DNA of 20,852 nucleotides, taken from assembly GCA_947462425.1 (NCBI GenBank), contig CANHPI010000005.1, positions 1 through 20,852 on the forward strand, given 5' to 3'. How positions within the stretch are numbered: the stretch's first letter is position 1; each line of letters begins with the position of its first letter. Source of the stretch: Bacteroidota bacterium (GTDB lineage: Bacteria > Bacteroidota > Bacteroidia > B-17B0 > B-17BO). The notes under the pieces are model-generated. The model saw nothing but the letters and a program-made list of their open reading frames with translations, ran no database searches and was not told the origin of the DNA. The position numbers and the translations under genes are program-made. Below, in pieces: positions 1 through 8,348 of the stretch.

Positions 1-1640
1 CCTACAGAGAGTTGCGTTTATTAGAATTAGAAATTTTAAGGGCATCCAACAAAACAGGACAAGGAGTTTTAGATGTTAGAGAGCTAATTTACTTAGACGT
101 AGATATGATGTGCGGAATTGAATACGAAGAATTTCCTGCACGAATTGCCGAAGTTGCAATGTGGCTTATCGACCACCAAATGAATATGCAAATAAGTAAT
201 GAGTTTGGACAATACTTTGTTCGTTTACCTCTTAAAAAAGCGGCTAAAATTGTTCACGGTGACGCATTAGAAACGGACTGGGAAAATGTAGTTTCCAAAA
301 ACGACCTTTCTTTTATTCTTGGCAATCCGCCTTTCATTGGTTCTAAAATAATGAAACAAAACCAACGTGACCAAATTGTAAAACAGTTTGACAATGCAGA
401 CGGAAGCGGAGTTTTAGACTATGTAACTGGTTGGTATATTAAAGCAGCTAAATACATTCAAGACACCAAAATTAAAGTGGGATTTGTTTCCACAAACTCA
501 ATTGTTCAAGGCGAACAAACGAGTATTCTTTGGGGACAAATGTTGAACAAATACAAAATCAAAATTCATTTTGCTCATCGCACTTTTAAATGGAGCAATG
601 AAGCCAAAGGAAATGCAGCAGTTTATTGTGTGATAGTTGGCTTCGCCAACTACGATACTATTAACAAGAGCATTTTTGAATATGAAGATATTAAAGGCGA
701 AGCTCACGAAATAAAAGCAAAAAATATCAATCCGTATTTAGTTGATGCAAAAGACATCATTATTAAGAAAAATACAAATCCAATTTGTAATGTTCCTAAA
801 ATAAAATTTGGAAATCAACCAATTGACGGTGGCTTTTTGTTGCTTACAGAAGAACAAATGAAAGCAGCAGTTGAACTAGAGCCATTTATTTCAAAATACG
901 TAAGAAGATACGTTGGTAGCGATGAGTTCATAAATAATATTCCTAGATATTGTCTTTGGCTTAAAGATGCAGAACCTGCGGACTTAAGAAAATCCTCCTT
1001 TATTTCAGAAAGACTTAAACAAGTTAAAATATTTCGGGAAAGTAGTACAAGGAAAGACACAAGAGAATTAGCAAATAATCCTTCTCAATTTGCATTTGTA
1101 TCGCACAATGAAAGTGAATATATTATTATTCCAAGTGTATCTTCAGAAAGGCGTAAATTCATTCCAATTGGTTTTATGCCACATAATGTAATTGCTAGTA
1201 ATCTTTGTTTAATTATCCCTAATGCTAGCCGCTATCATTTTGGTATTTTAACGTCAACTATGCATATGGCTTGGGTCAAAACTGTTTGTGGCAGATTGGA
1301 AAGTCGTTTTAGATATTCGAACTCTGTAGTTTACAATAATTACTCTTGGCCAGAAAATCCGACCGACAAGCAAGTAAAAGCCATAGAAACAGCAGCACAA
1401 AAAGTATTAGATGCAAGATTAGAATTCCCTAATAGCTCTCTTGCCGACCTATACGACCCATTGACAATGCCACAAGCATTAATAAAAGCACATAACGAAT
1501 TAGACAAAGCGGTTGACTTGGCTTATAGACCACAAGCATTTACAAGTGAAGCTAAACGAATGGAGTTTTTGTTTGAGCTTTATGAAAAATACACGGCCAA
1601 TTTGTTTACAAAAGAGAAAGTGAAAAAAGTGAAGAAATAA
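1..1640 (+). CDS. MmeI/YeeA-like N6-adenine DNA methyltransferase, C-terminal part (partial at left edge)
   Basis: This reading frame is open through the left edge of the window, so the TTG at position 12 is not a true start. It encodes the C-terminal ~545 residues of a class I SAM-dependent DNA methyltransferase of the MmeI/YeeA type. The catalytic motif IV NPPF lies about residue 105 counting from position 12, preceded by a hydrophobic strand (DLSFILG) as in gamma-class adenine methyltransferases. A long target-recognition region follows (about residues 250-430, with RYSNSVVYNNYSWP near its end). A helical C-terminal part (about 435-542) and a Lys-rich tail complete it. The SAM-binding motif I and any N-terminal nuclease domain would lie upstream, so it cannot be decided whether this is a type IIL restriction-methylation fusion or a methyltransferase alone. 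Two further restriction-type genes follow on the same strand. Confidence in the methyltransferase family is high; the subfamily is less certain. Confidence 0.9.
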   Translation, partial: YRELRLLELEILRASNKTGQGVLDVRELIYLDVDMMCGIEYEEFPARIAEVAMWLIDHQMNMQISNEFGQYFVRLPLKKAAKIVHGDALETDWENVVSKNDLSFILGNPPFIGSKIMKQNQRDQIVKQFDNADGSGVLDYVTGWYIKAAKYIQDTKIKVGFVSTNSIVQGEQTSILWGQMLNKYKIKIHFAHRTFKWSNEAKGNAAVYCVIVGFANYDTINKSIFEYEDIKGEAHEIKAKNINPYLVDAKDIIIKKNTNPICNVPKIKFGNQPIDGGFLLLTEEQMKAAVELEPFISKYVRRYVGSDEFINNIPRYCLWLKDAEPADLRKSSFISERLKQVKIFRESSTRKDTRELANNPSQFAFVSHNESEYIIIPSVSSERRKFIPIGFMPHNVIASNLCLIIPNASRYHFGILTSTMHMAWVKTVCGRLESRFRYSNSVVYNNYSWPENPTDKQVKAIETAAQKVLDARLEFPNSSLADLYDPLTMPQALIKAHNELDKAVDLAYRPQAFTSEAKRMEFLFELYEKYTANLFTKEKVKKVKK

Positions 1641-1745
1641 ACTTTGCCTGAGGTTTGTGTAATTAACAACTGATAATGAAAAGGTAGGTGAAAACAACTA
1701 ACAAAAGGCAAATTCTATAATTGAAAATAGTACAAAATAACATAA

Positions 1746-4253
1746 ATGAAAGCAAACGAATTACAGATAAATAACTTTTTACAAGCACCAAATGTTCAGT
1801 TTGTAATTCCTGTTTACCAACGAAATTATGATTGGACAAATACTGAATGTAAAGATTTATTAAATGATATTATTTCGGTAGAAACAGAAGACAGAGGAAC
1901 CCATTTTATAGGAAGCATTGTATTTGTGCACGAAGGCACTTACAGTACAAGTGAAGTAAAAGAATTGGTTATCATAGATGGACAACAGCGATTAACAACC
2001 ATCAATATTTTATATGTAGCATTGTACCGCTTCGCCAAAGAAAACGGCAATACACAGGATGCAGAAAGATTATATAATATGTTTTTAACCAATCAGTATG
2101 TTAAGAACGAATCGAGCAAATTAAAGCTAAAACAAACAGATACTAATTCATTAGCATTCAAAGCCATTATGCTTGGCACTAATAGTGAATCAGGTTCATT
2201 TTCAAACGTTACAGAGAACTACAACTACTTTAGAAGCAGCATAAATGAAGAGAATTTTGAATTGATTTTAAGAGGTTTAAATCGGTTAATTTTTGTAGAA
2301 ATATCTTTAGAAAGAGACAAAGACGACCCACAACGTATTTTTGAAAGTTTGAACTCCACAGGTTTAGATTTATCGCAATCTGATTTAATAAGGAATTTTA
2401 TTTTGATGGACTTGCCTCCGAAAGACCAAAACAGAATATTTGAAACTATTTGGAATCCTATTGAAGAGAATGCAAAAGATTTAGTGAAGCAAAGTTCTTT
2501 AGTATCTGATTACATTAGAGATTACTTGACATTACGCAACAAAAAAATACCCAATAAAAATAAAGTTTACGCAGAGTTTAAAAGTCTTTACGCTAACAAA
2601 AAAGATGAAGCCTATCAACAGGAACTGGAAAATATAAAATCGTTATCAATTCATTATAAAAAGTTTGTTAATCCTGCAACGGTTGCAGATGCTAACATCA
2701 AAAAAGAATTAGAATACATTAATCGCTTAGAAATAAATGTTGCGTATCCGTTTTTGCTTCAAGTATTTGAAGACACCGAAAACGGATTGCTTGCAAAAGA
2801 TGAATTGATTAAAGTTTTAAAATTGATTCAAAGCTATGCTTGGCGAAGGTTTATTGTTGGCTTACCAACAAATGCATTGAATAAGATTTTTATGACACTA
2901 TATTCGGAAGTAGATACAGAGGAATATTATGATTCAATTGCAAAGGCGTTGCTTAGAAAGAAAGGTAGTGCAAAATTCCCAAGTAACCAAGATTTAAAAA
3001 CTGCTTTGAAGGATAAGGATTTGTATAATACCCAACCCAAAAACAGAAACTATCTGTTTGAAATGTTGGAGAATTATAATAACCGAGAATATGTAAATAC
3101 GAGTAACGAGCAAATTACTATTGAACACATTTTTCCAAGAAATCCGAATGAAAATTGGAATACTGATTTGTCATCTGAAGAGTATTTTATTTTCAAAGAA
3201 AAGCATTTAAACACCATTGGAAACCTTACACTTTCAGGCAACAACGGAGCATTAAGCAATAAATCATTTTTAGCAAAAAAGGAAATGAATATTGACGGCA
3301 AAGAACAAGGTTATCAATTCAGCAGATTGTGGCTAAATTCATTTTTAAAATCAATAGACTCTTGGAATGTTTCAAAATATGAAGAAAGACTAAATATCAT
3401 TTATGACCGCTTTTTGAAAATATGGGAGTTCCCAGATGTAATAATTACCGAAAGTGATGAATCGGAAGAGCAAAATATTTTTGATGCTGAAAGTCCAACA
3501 CATAAAAAATTAGAATACTTTATTTTTGAAAACACAAAAGTTGAAGAAGATACAGTTGCCCAAATGTATTTTTATGTGATTAGAAATCTTTACGAAAAGA
3601 ACTCTCAGTTATTGTTAAGCAATCAAGATGTTTTTAAAATAACGAGAAACGCTTCTGATTTCAGAGCATCGCAAGAAGTAATTAATGGTTGGTTTATAGA
3701 ATCAAACATTGACAGCAATTCTAAATTCGCTATTTTAAAAAAGTTACTAGCATTGTTTGAAATGGAAGATGAATTGTTAATCAAATATTTGTCAAGTGTA
3801 GACAATGAAACAGAGCCAAATCGTTTTGGTGTAAGAAAAAAATATTGGCAACAAATATTACCACTTTTGAATCAAACAAATTTATTTGAAAATGTAAGTT
3901 CGTCAAAAAGCCATTGGTTAAGTACAGGTGCAGGAATTGCAGGATTAGCCTTTACACTTATCATTACAAAGTCAAACATAAGAATAGAGTTAGGTATTTC
4001 GACATCAAGTAAAGAGAAGAATAAAGTTTACTTCAAAAAGTTATTCAAAAACAAAGATGTTATTGAACAATCATTTGGCAATCTTTTGGTTTGGGAGGAA
4101 TTACCTGACAACAAAATGAGTAGAGTAAAATTTGAATTACAAGATGTAAACTTATTCAATGAAACAGATTGGCAAAAAATGAATGACTTTTTTGTACTCT
4201 ATCTTCCAAAGTTTGAAAGTGCATTACAACCGTCAATTAAGAATTTAAAATAA
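1746..4253 (+). CDS. DUF262-DUF1524-DUF4268 protein, GmrSD-like type IV restriction enzyme
   Basis: The 835-residue protein starts with a DUF262 (ParB/Srx-like NTPase) domain: IPVYQRNYDW at residues 21-30 and IDGQQRLTT at 77-85 are its hallmark motifs. A DUF1524 HNH-type nuclease domain follows, with IEHIFPR at about 459-465 (His461) and HLNTIGNLTL at about 487-496. The C-terminus (about 690-830, starting near RFGVRKKYW) resembles DUF4268, a module often fused to restriction proteins. In known GmrSD and BrxU proteins, the DUF262/DUF1524 pair binds nucleotide and cuts modified phage DNA. Here both halves are in one chain, so a type IV-like anti-phage role is inferred. The gene lies 105 bp downstream of the methyltransferase and 15 bp upstream of a second nuclease gene, which suggests one defence operon. 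The ATG start directly precedes the DUF262 domain. Confidence 0.9.
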   Translation: MKANELQINNFLQAPNVQFVIPVYQRNYDWTNTECKDLLNDIISVETEDRGTHFIGSIVFVHEGTYSTSEVKELVIIDGQQRLTTINILYVALYRFAKENGNTQDAERLYNMFLTNQYVKNESSKLKLKQTDTNSLAFKAIMLGTNSESGSFSNVTENYNYFRSSINEENFELILRGLNRLIFVEISLERDKDDPQRIFESLNSTGLDLSQSDLIRNFILMDLPPKDQNRIFETIWNPIEENAKDLVKQSSLVSDYIRDYLTLRNKKIPNKNKVYAEFKSLYANKKDEAYQQELENIKSLSIHYKKFVNPATVADANIKKELEYINRLEINVAYPFLLQVFEDTENGLLAKDELIKVLKLIQSYAWRRFIVGLPTNALNKIFMTLYSEVDTEEYYDSIAKALLRKKGSAKFPSNQDLKTALKDKDLYNTQPKNRNYLFEMLENYNNREYVNTSNEQITIEHIFPRNPNENWNTDLSSEEYFIFKEKHLNTIGNLTLSGNNGALSNKSFLAKKEMNIDGKEQGYQFSRLWLNSFLKSIDSWNVSKYEERLNIIYDRFLKIWEFPDVIITESDESEEQNIFDAESPTHKKLEYFIFENTKVEEDTVAQMYFYVIRNLYEKNSQLLLSNQDVFKITRNASDFRASQEVINGWFIESNIDSNSKFAILKKLLALFEMEDELLIKYLSSVDNETEPNRFGVRKKYWQQILPLLNQTNLFENVSSSKSHWLSTGAGIAGLAFTLIITKSNIRIELGISTSSKEKNKVYFKKLFKNKDVIEQSFGNLLVWEELPDNKMSRVKFELQDVNLFNETDWQKMNDFFVLYLPKFESALQPSIKNLK

Positions 4254-4268
4254 TACAAACAAATTACA

Positions 4269-5522
4269 GTGATAACAAAAGGAAATAGGCGCAACGGTCA
4301 ACCAATTTATATCCAAAATGATACAACAAAAAATCTTGTTCGTCTTCCATTAGACGGAAAGGATTTCAATGAAGAATGGATACAAAAATTAATTCACAGC
4401 CATCCAACAATTTTACCAATTAACGAAATTGAACCAAGTTTTAGCCCACTTATTTCCATTGGTAGAGAAATTTCAACGTCATCAGGCTATTTAGATAATT
4501 TATTCGTTTCACCTGATGGCTATATAACTATAGTTGAAACAAAACTTTGGAGAAACCCAGAGGCAAGACGTGAAGTTGTGGGGCAAATAATTGATTACGC
4601 AAAGGAGTTGAGTAAATGGACTTTTTCTGACCTTGATAAAGCAATTGTTTCATACAGCAGATTATATAACAACAATACAGATGGGCTTTTAGAAATGGTT
4701 CGTAAAAGCACAGAGCTTGACGAAGCAGATGAACAATTTTTTATTGACAATATAAGTAAAAATCTGAAACGTGGACGCTTTCTCTTACTTATAGTTGGTG
4801 ATGGAATACGTGAAAGTGTTGAAGAAATGATTGAGTATTTAAGTCAATCTCCGCAACTACATTTCACTTTAGCTTTAATTGAATTGCAAGTTTTCAAGTT
4901 AGGCGAAGAAAACAACTCACTTATAGTAATTCCTCAACTTGTAACAAGGACAAAAGAAATAACAAGAGCGATAGTAAGAATCGAAGGTTCGTATTCGGCT
5001 GACTTAAAAGTTAATATTGAAACCGACCTTGGAACTGAAACTGAAAACAAAAAAATCAATCTACAGTCAAGACTGACAATTACATCAGAAGATTATTTTG
5101 AACAGTTACAACAGAAAACAACAAATGAATTAGTCGAGTTTGCAAAACAGATTATAAAAGACGCTCAAGAAAGTGGTTATTTTATTGAATGGAATACTGG
5201 AAGTTTTGGAGTAAAACTTTTTGACCCACAAGGAAGCGGAATAAAAATTGGTTTGTTCACCGTTGACAAGAATGGACTTGTTTATTTGGGCTATTCACAA
5301 GGGCAGTTTAACAAACTTGAATTACCATTGGAATTAAGTTACAACCTTGCTAAAGACACAGCTGAAATTCTTCCAAATCTTAAACAAAATCCTGTCACAA
5401 AAAACAGTTGGAATAAATATTCAACTCTTTTCGAACTGCAACAAGTTTACAAAGCTTTTAAAGACAGAATTAAAACATATGTTGACGACATCACAATTGC
5501 TGGACAAAAGAATAGCGTTTAA
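4269..5522 (+). CDS. PD-(D/E)XK nuclease-like protein of the defence cluster
   Basis: This 417-residue protein begins with GTG, 15 bp after the preceding stop; no ATG lies upstream in the gap. The N-terminal third carries a PD-(D/E)XK nuclease core: Asp76 in YLDNLFV, a beta-hairpin, then Glu90-Thr-Lys92 in IVETKLW, followed by Gln106 and Tyr110 in GQIIDYAKEL (a QxxxY-type motif). Such cores occur in NucS-like and other restriction nucleases. The remaining ~300 residues are not recognised; the segment after residue 275 (EDYFEQLQQKTTNELVEFAK) looks helical and may bind DNA or a partner. Neighbouring the DUF262/DUF1524 gene, it is probably part of the same defence operon. The catalytic motifs are clear; the substrate is unknown. 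Confidence 0.85.
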   Translation: MITKGNRRNGQPIYIQNDTTKNLVRLPLDGKDFNEEWIQKLIHSHPTILPINEIEPSFSPLISIGREISTSSGYLDNLFVSPDGYITIVETKLWRNPEARREVVGQIIDYAKELSKWTFSDLDKAIVSYSRLYNNNTDGLLEMVRKSTELDEADEQFFIDNISKNLKRGRFLLLIVGDGIRESVEEMIEYLSQSPQLHFTLALIELQVFKLGEENNSLIVIPQLVTRTKEITRAIVRIEGSYSADLKVNIETDLGTETENKKINLQSRLTITSEDYFEQLQQKTTNELVEFAKQIIKDAQESGYFIEWNTGSFGVKLFDPQGSGIKIGLFTVDKNGLVYLGYSQGQFNKLELPLELSYNLAKDTAEILPNLKQNPVTKNSWNKYSTLFELQQVYKAFKDRIKTYVDDITIAGQKNSV

Positions 5523-5965
5523 AAGCAAATTTGCAATTGGCGTGTTTTTATTGCTCAGCATAAATATTTTTGGTTAATCAAAAATAGGTTATTAGTATCT
5601 AAAATAATCTATATGAATTCTAGCATTTATGCTATTAGGCCTCCAAATTTTTTCAAATGTGCTAAAAAGTCTTCTGAACCAAAATGCTTATCTCAACGAA
5701 TAAGCCTAACACATATTGGGTAATGGGTTTGGGTTCGTTTACATGATTTAAGCCTAAACACCCTTTTAATATTTTATGTTGATTGAGTATGCCTTAAAAT
5801 TTGGTTTGACAAATAAGGACAATAAAAACAGAATCACTAAAGTATTGACCCTATTTGACAACAAATAATATTTAGTTTGTAAATTAAATACAAAGTGGAG
5901 TTCAGTACCCACTTAAAAAAACGTGGCGTAATCTGAAAAGCCTGATGAGTAGGAAGTAAAAAAAT
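5523..5965. other. Intergenic spacer between defence block and envelope genes
   Basis: No convincing gene lies here. Visible structure includes a small perfect hairpin TAGCAT-TT-ATGCTA at 5621-5634 and a direct repeat TAAGCCTAA at 5701-5709 and 5749-5757. There is no GC-rich hairpin followed by a T-run, so no clear terminator for the defence genes. The promoter for the gene at 5966 must lie in the right part; TTTGACA near 5854 and TTAGTTTG near 5872 only loosely resemble the Bacteroidota -33/-7 elements. Confidence 0.5.
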
Positions 5966-6505
5966 ATGAAAAAAATTACATATCTATTCGTTGGACTTTT
6001 AATTACAAACTTTGCTTTTAGCCAAGAAAAAGTTGAAAAACAAACAACACAAGCTGAACAATTTAGCGCAACCGCAGGAACGCTTATAGAAAAACAATTC
6101 ATAGACATTGGAAAAGTTAAAGGAGTTAACGTTCAAGTAATGAAATTCAAAGACCTTAACAACGGAACGGCAAAATCTGCATTAAGGTTTGAATATGAAT
6201 ATAAAAGTTCCTATACATCGGGCACTAAAATTGCAACCTTAGACCTTGATGAAATTGATGGTTTAATAAAATCAATGAAAAACTTAAACACGTCCATTTT
6301 TCCATCAACACGTGAAGTTTACACAGAAGTAACTTTTATAAGCAGAACAGGCTTCAAGGCTGGTGCTTACTATGACATTGAAAAAGCAAAGTGGGTTACA
6401 TTTGTAAAACTTGAAAAGTTTGATAGTAATTCTCAAGTATATCTGACAACTGAAGAATTTGAAGCATTGCTCACAATAGTTGAACAAGCAAAGTCTAAAA
6501 TGTAA
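5966..6505 (+). CDS. Secreted hypothetical protein
   Basis: This is a 179-residue protein with a Sec signal peptide: Lys-Lys at residues 2-3, a hydrophobic core (YLFVGLLITNFAF) and a likely cleavage after Ser19, before Gln-Glu. The mature part is rich in Lys, Glu and Thr and predicts alternating beta-strands. It has two segments separated by a short helix (EIDGLIKSMKNL) and ends in a helix (TTEEFEALLTIVEQAKSKM). I do not recognise a named family. It is the first of three closely spaced + strand genes for exported proteins, with 46 bp to the next. Its last codon and stop sit in a weak TGTAA/TTACA hairpin with a T-run (6501-6517), which could attenuate transcription. Probably periplasmic or surface located; function unknown. 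Confidence 0.8.
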   Translation: MKKITYLFVGLLITNFAFSQEKVEKQTTQAEQFSATAGTLIEKQFIDIGKVKGVNVQVMKFKDLNNGTAKSALRFEYEYKSSYTSGTKIATLDLDEIDGLIKSMKNLNTSIFPSTREVYTEVTFISRTGFKAGAYYDIEKAKWVTFVKLEKFDSNSQVYLTTEEFEALLTIVEQAKSKM

Positions 6506-6551
6506 TTTTTTTTTACAATCCAATTAAAAAAATAATTAGCTAAAATTCAGT

Positions 6552-7136
6552 ATGAAAAATTTAAATTTCACTTTGTTGCTAAGTTCTTTTATGTTCTTAA
6601 ATCTAAATGCACAAACTAAGGAAAAACCAATTGGTTTTTTTGGTTTGGGTTTGGGTATTGGTGCAACTAATAACCAAATTGGAATAAATGTACCAATTGA
6701 TATTAAAATGAATAATAAGTTTGGTTTTTCTATTGATATAATAATAAGTGGAAAAACGCCTAGTGATCAAGAGTATATGTCAAGCATATCATGGCAAACA
6801 GCACAGTATACTTATGGTGATACAAAAACAGGTGAAATGGAAAGTAATTTAGGATTCAATATTGATTTGAACTATACCATTTTTAAGAACTTTTCATTAG
6901 TAGGAGGAATTGCACATTTAGGGACAAGAACCTATAGAAAGTACTTTGACAAATATTATATTTTAGGGAATTCGGGAAACTATGTAGTAGATTATTCTAG
7001 AGAATCTTTTTATGGACTTAGCTATGGTGGTATTTATGAAATAAAAGATTTTTATATCAAAGCCACCAATTCAACTTTAAATTATTTTGCATTTTCAGTT
7101 GGATATAAAATTCCATTTACTAGTAAATATTATTAA
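6552..7136 (+). CDS. Probable outer-membrane beta-barrel protein
   Basis: This is a 194-residue exported protein. The signal peptide spans about residues 1-20 (MKNLNFTLLLSSFMFLNLNA), with Gln first in the mature chain. The mature part has many amphipathic, Gly- and aromatic-rich strands: FFGLGLGIGATNNQIGINV, the FGFSIDIIISG region, NLGFNIDLNYTIF, FSLVGGIAHLGTRTY and the last strand FAFSVGYKIPF. These strands, and an aromatic residue at the end (Tyr-Tyr), fit a small outer-membrane barrel. Ligand or role is unknown. It lies 11 bp upstream of a lipoprotein gene and probably shares its transcript. Confidence 0.75.
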   Translation: MKNLNFTLLLSSFMFLNLNAQTKEKPIGFFGLGLGIGATNNQIGINVPIDIKMNNKFGFSIDIIISGKTPSDQEYMSSISWQTAQYTYGDTKTGEMESNLGFNIDLNYTIFKNFSLVGGIAHLGTRTYRKYFDKYYILGNSGNYVVDYSRESFYGLSYGGIYEIKDFYIKATNSTLNYFAFSVGYKIPFTSKYY

Positions 7137-7147
7137 TACAATTAATC

Positions 7148-7507
7148 ATGAAAAATCTATATAGTTTAAAAAAATATTTTATTGTAATTATTGTTTTAAT
7201 CGCTTCATGCTCTGAAAGTAATAACGAGTTATTTAAAGTGACAGATAATTTTGTGACGTCATTAGATGAAAAATATGAAAGTTATGGGCTTTTAGGGGGC
7301 AGAGATCATAAAATTTTAACAAGTGATGGCATGTACTCAATAACTCCATTAGGACGACTAGTAAATGTTAAAATTCAGAAGGCAGTAGGTAACAAAGAAT
7401 ATGAAGAATTAAGAATTGAATTAGAAAACCATTTTAAAAATGATTCAAGAGTTAATAAAGTATACATATGTGGTGCTGGAACTATAATGATTGATTGCCG
7501 TAATTAA
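7148..7507 (+). CDS. Small lipoprotein, unknown function
   Basis: The 119-residue protein has a typical lipoprotein signal: Lys-rich n-region (LKKY), a hydrophobic stretch (FIVIIVLIAS) and a lipobox IASC with Cys21 as the acylated residue, so it is membrane anchored after export. Mature residues SESNNE give no clear Bacteroidota surface-export signal, so it may stay on the periplasmic side. The rest is a small domain with two later Cys residues (CGAGTIMIDC), which could form a disulfide. It is 11 bp from the barrel-protein gene, and the pair may work together. I do not recognise the family. Confidence 0.75.
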   Translation: MKNLYSLKKYFIVIIVLIASCSESNNELFKVTDNFVTSLDEKYESYGLLGGRDHKILTSDGMYSITPLGRLVNVKIQKAVGNKEYEELRIELENHFKNDSRVNKVYICGAGTIMIDCRN

Positions 7508-7911
7508 TTAAAAACCGATGATATAATTGATAATGCAATTGATTATAATTATTTAACATAAATCTCTTATTTTCACTCTAATTGGTATCAAAAAATGACT
7601 AGTTTATTGTTAATTCCAACAAAACAAAAAGGATATAATTCCTTGGTGAAATTGATTTGGGTCTCAAAGCAAACAAAACTTATAAAATAATTTTCATAAA
7701 AAGAAAAAGGGACATTTTATCAATTTTTGATAATTGTATTACGACATATTTTGTTGCGTGTTTTATTTATTTTATTTTATTTTAATAATTTAAAAAAATG
7801 TATGTTATAAAACATACATTTGAGAGATATAAATTAAAACTAAATAAATTAACCTTAAAATTAAATTATAAGAATATGAGTGTCAATATGATTGAAAGAA
7901 AAATTTATTGG
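7508..7911. other. Leader region before the lipoprotein/M4-protease operon
   Basis: No gene is supported here apart from the hairpin listed separately. A small inverted repeat TTATCA/TGATAA lies at 7717-7733. A very T-rich tract (7759-7790) lies just upstream of the hairpin at 7796-7821. A promoter for the operon is expected here, but I see no good TAnnTTTG box. Confidence 0.45.
7796..7821. promoter_or_regulatory. Perfect 11-bp inverted repeat (hairpin or operator)
   Basis: AAATGTATGTT (7796-7806) and AACATACATTT (7811-7821) are exact reverse complements separated by ATAA. The element lies 90 bp upstream of the preferred start of the lipoprotein gene and overlaps the furthest upstream in-frame ATG (7798). 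It has few G/C bases and no following T-run, so an operator or 5'-UTR stem fits better than a terminator. This is direct sequence observation; the role is inferred. Confidence 0.6.
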
Positions 7912-8346
7912 ATGTTCTTCAAAAAAGGCCTTTTTGTTGCTTCAATAGCTTTGCTTGTTTTAACTTTAAGTAATTGTTCAATGAATAAATCTCTTAATAA
8001 GAACCTAGTAAATGAAATAACATTTGGAAGCGGTGGAGGTTTTACTGGAGCAGTAATAAAATACCAGATAAAATCAAGTGGAGAAGTAACAAGGTTTAAT
8101 ACTATTGAAAACAAAACATTACTAATTAAACAAATTGATAATAGAGAATTAAGAAATATAAATAAAAAGATAAATAAACTAACCGAGACTCAATTAAAAT
8201 TTAACCAACCTGAAAATCTATATTATTTTATTGAATTAGATAATGGAGTTAAAACAATAATAACTTGGGGAGAAAACAATAAAGAAGTACCTCTTGAAAT
8301 CACACAATTGTATACCTATTTAAATAAACTAATTAAACAAAAATAA
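7912..8346 (+). CDS. Lipoprotein resembling the M4-protease inhibitor emfourin
   Basis: The frame opens at ATG 7798, but that codon lies inside a perfect hairpin and would put ~38 charged residues ahead of the export signal. ATG 7912 gives a normal lipoprotein signal: FFKKG, then LFVASIALLVLTL, then Cys22 in LSNC; starts at 7876 or 7888 are also possible. The mature part (~120 residues) starts with a strand motif NEITFGSGGGFTG, has a helical middle, and ends YYFIELDNGVKTIITWG plus a C-terminal helix. That order (strand with SGGF(A/T)G, then an F/Y-rich strand pair, then a helix) is like emfourin, the small inhibitor encoded beside protealysin-type M4 peptidases. The very next gene, 2 bp away, is an M4 protease. 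Family membership is inferred from memory of the motif, not from a search. The alternative is an unrelated conserved Bacteroidota lipoprotein. Confidence 0.65.
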   Translation: MFFKKGLFVASIALLVLTLSNCSMNKSLNKNLVNEITFGSGGGFTGAVIKYQIKSSGEVTRFNTIENKTLLIKQIDNRELRNINKKINKLTETQLKFNQPENLYYFIELDNGVKTIITWGENNKEVPLEITQLYTYLNKLIKQK

Positions 8347-8348
8347 AT

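Noticed and set aside
5347..5577. 76-residue + strand frame overlapping the end of the PD-(D/E)XK gene
   Set aside because: Mostly a shifted frame of a gene with clear protein motifs; the non-overlapping tail is too short to support.
5636..5710. Integron attC site (GCCTAAC and TTAGGC motifs)
   Set aside because: The core motifs are in the wrong order for attC and the stem between them does not pair; no integron integrase is seen.
7798..7911. N-terminal extension of the lipoprotein from ATG 7798
   Set aside because: The ATG lies in a perfect hairpin and would place a long basic stretch ahead of a normal lipoprotein signal.
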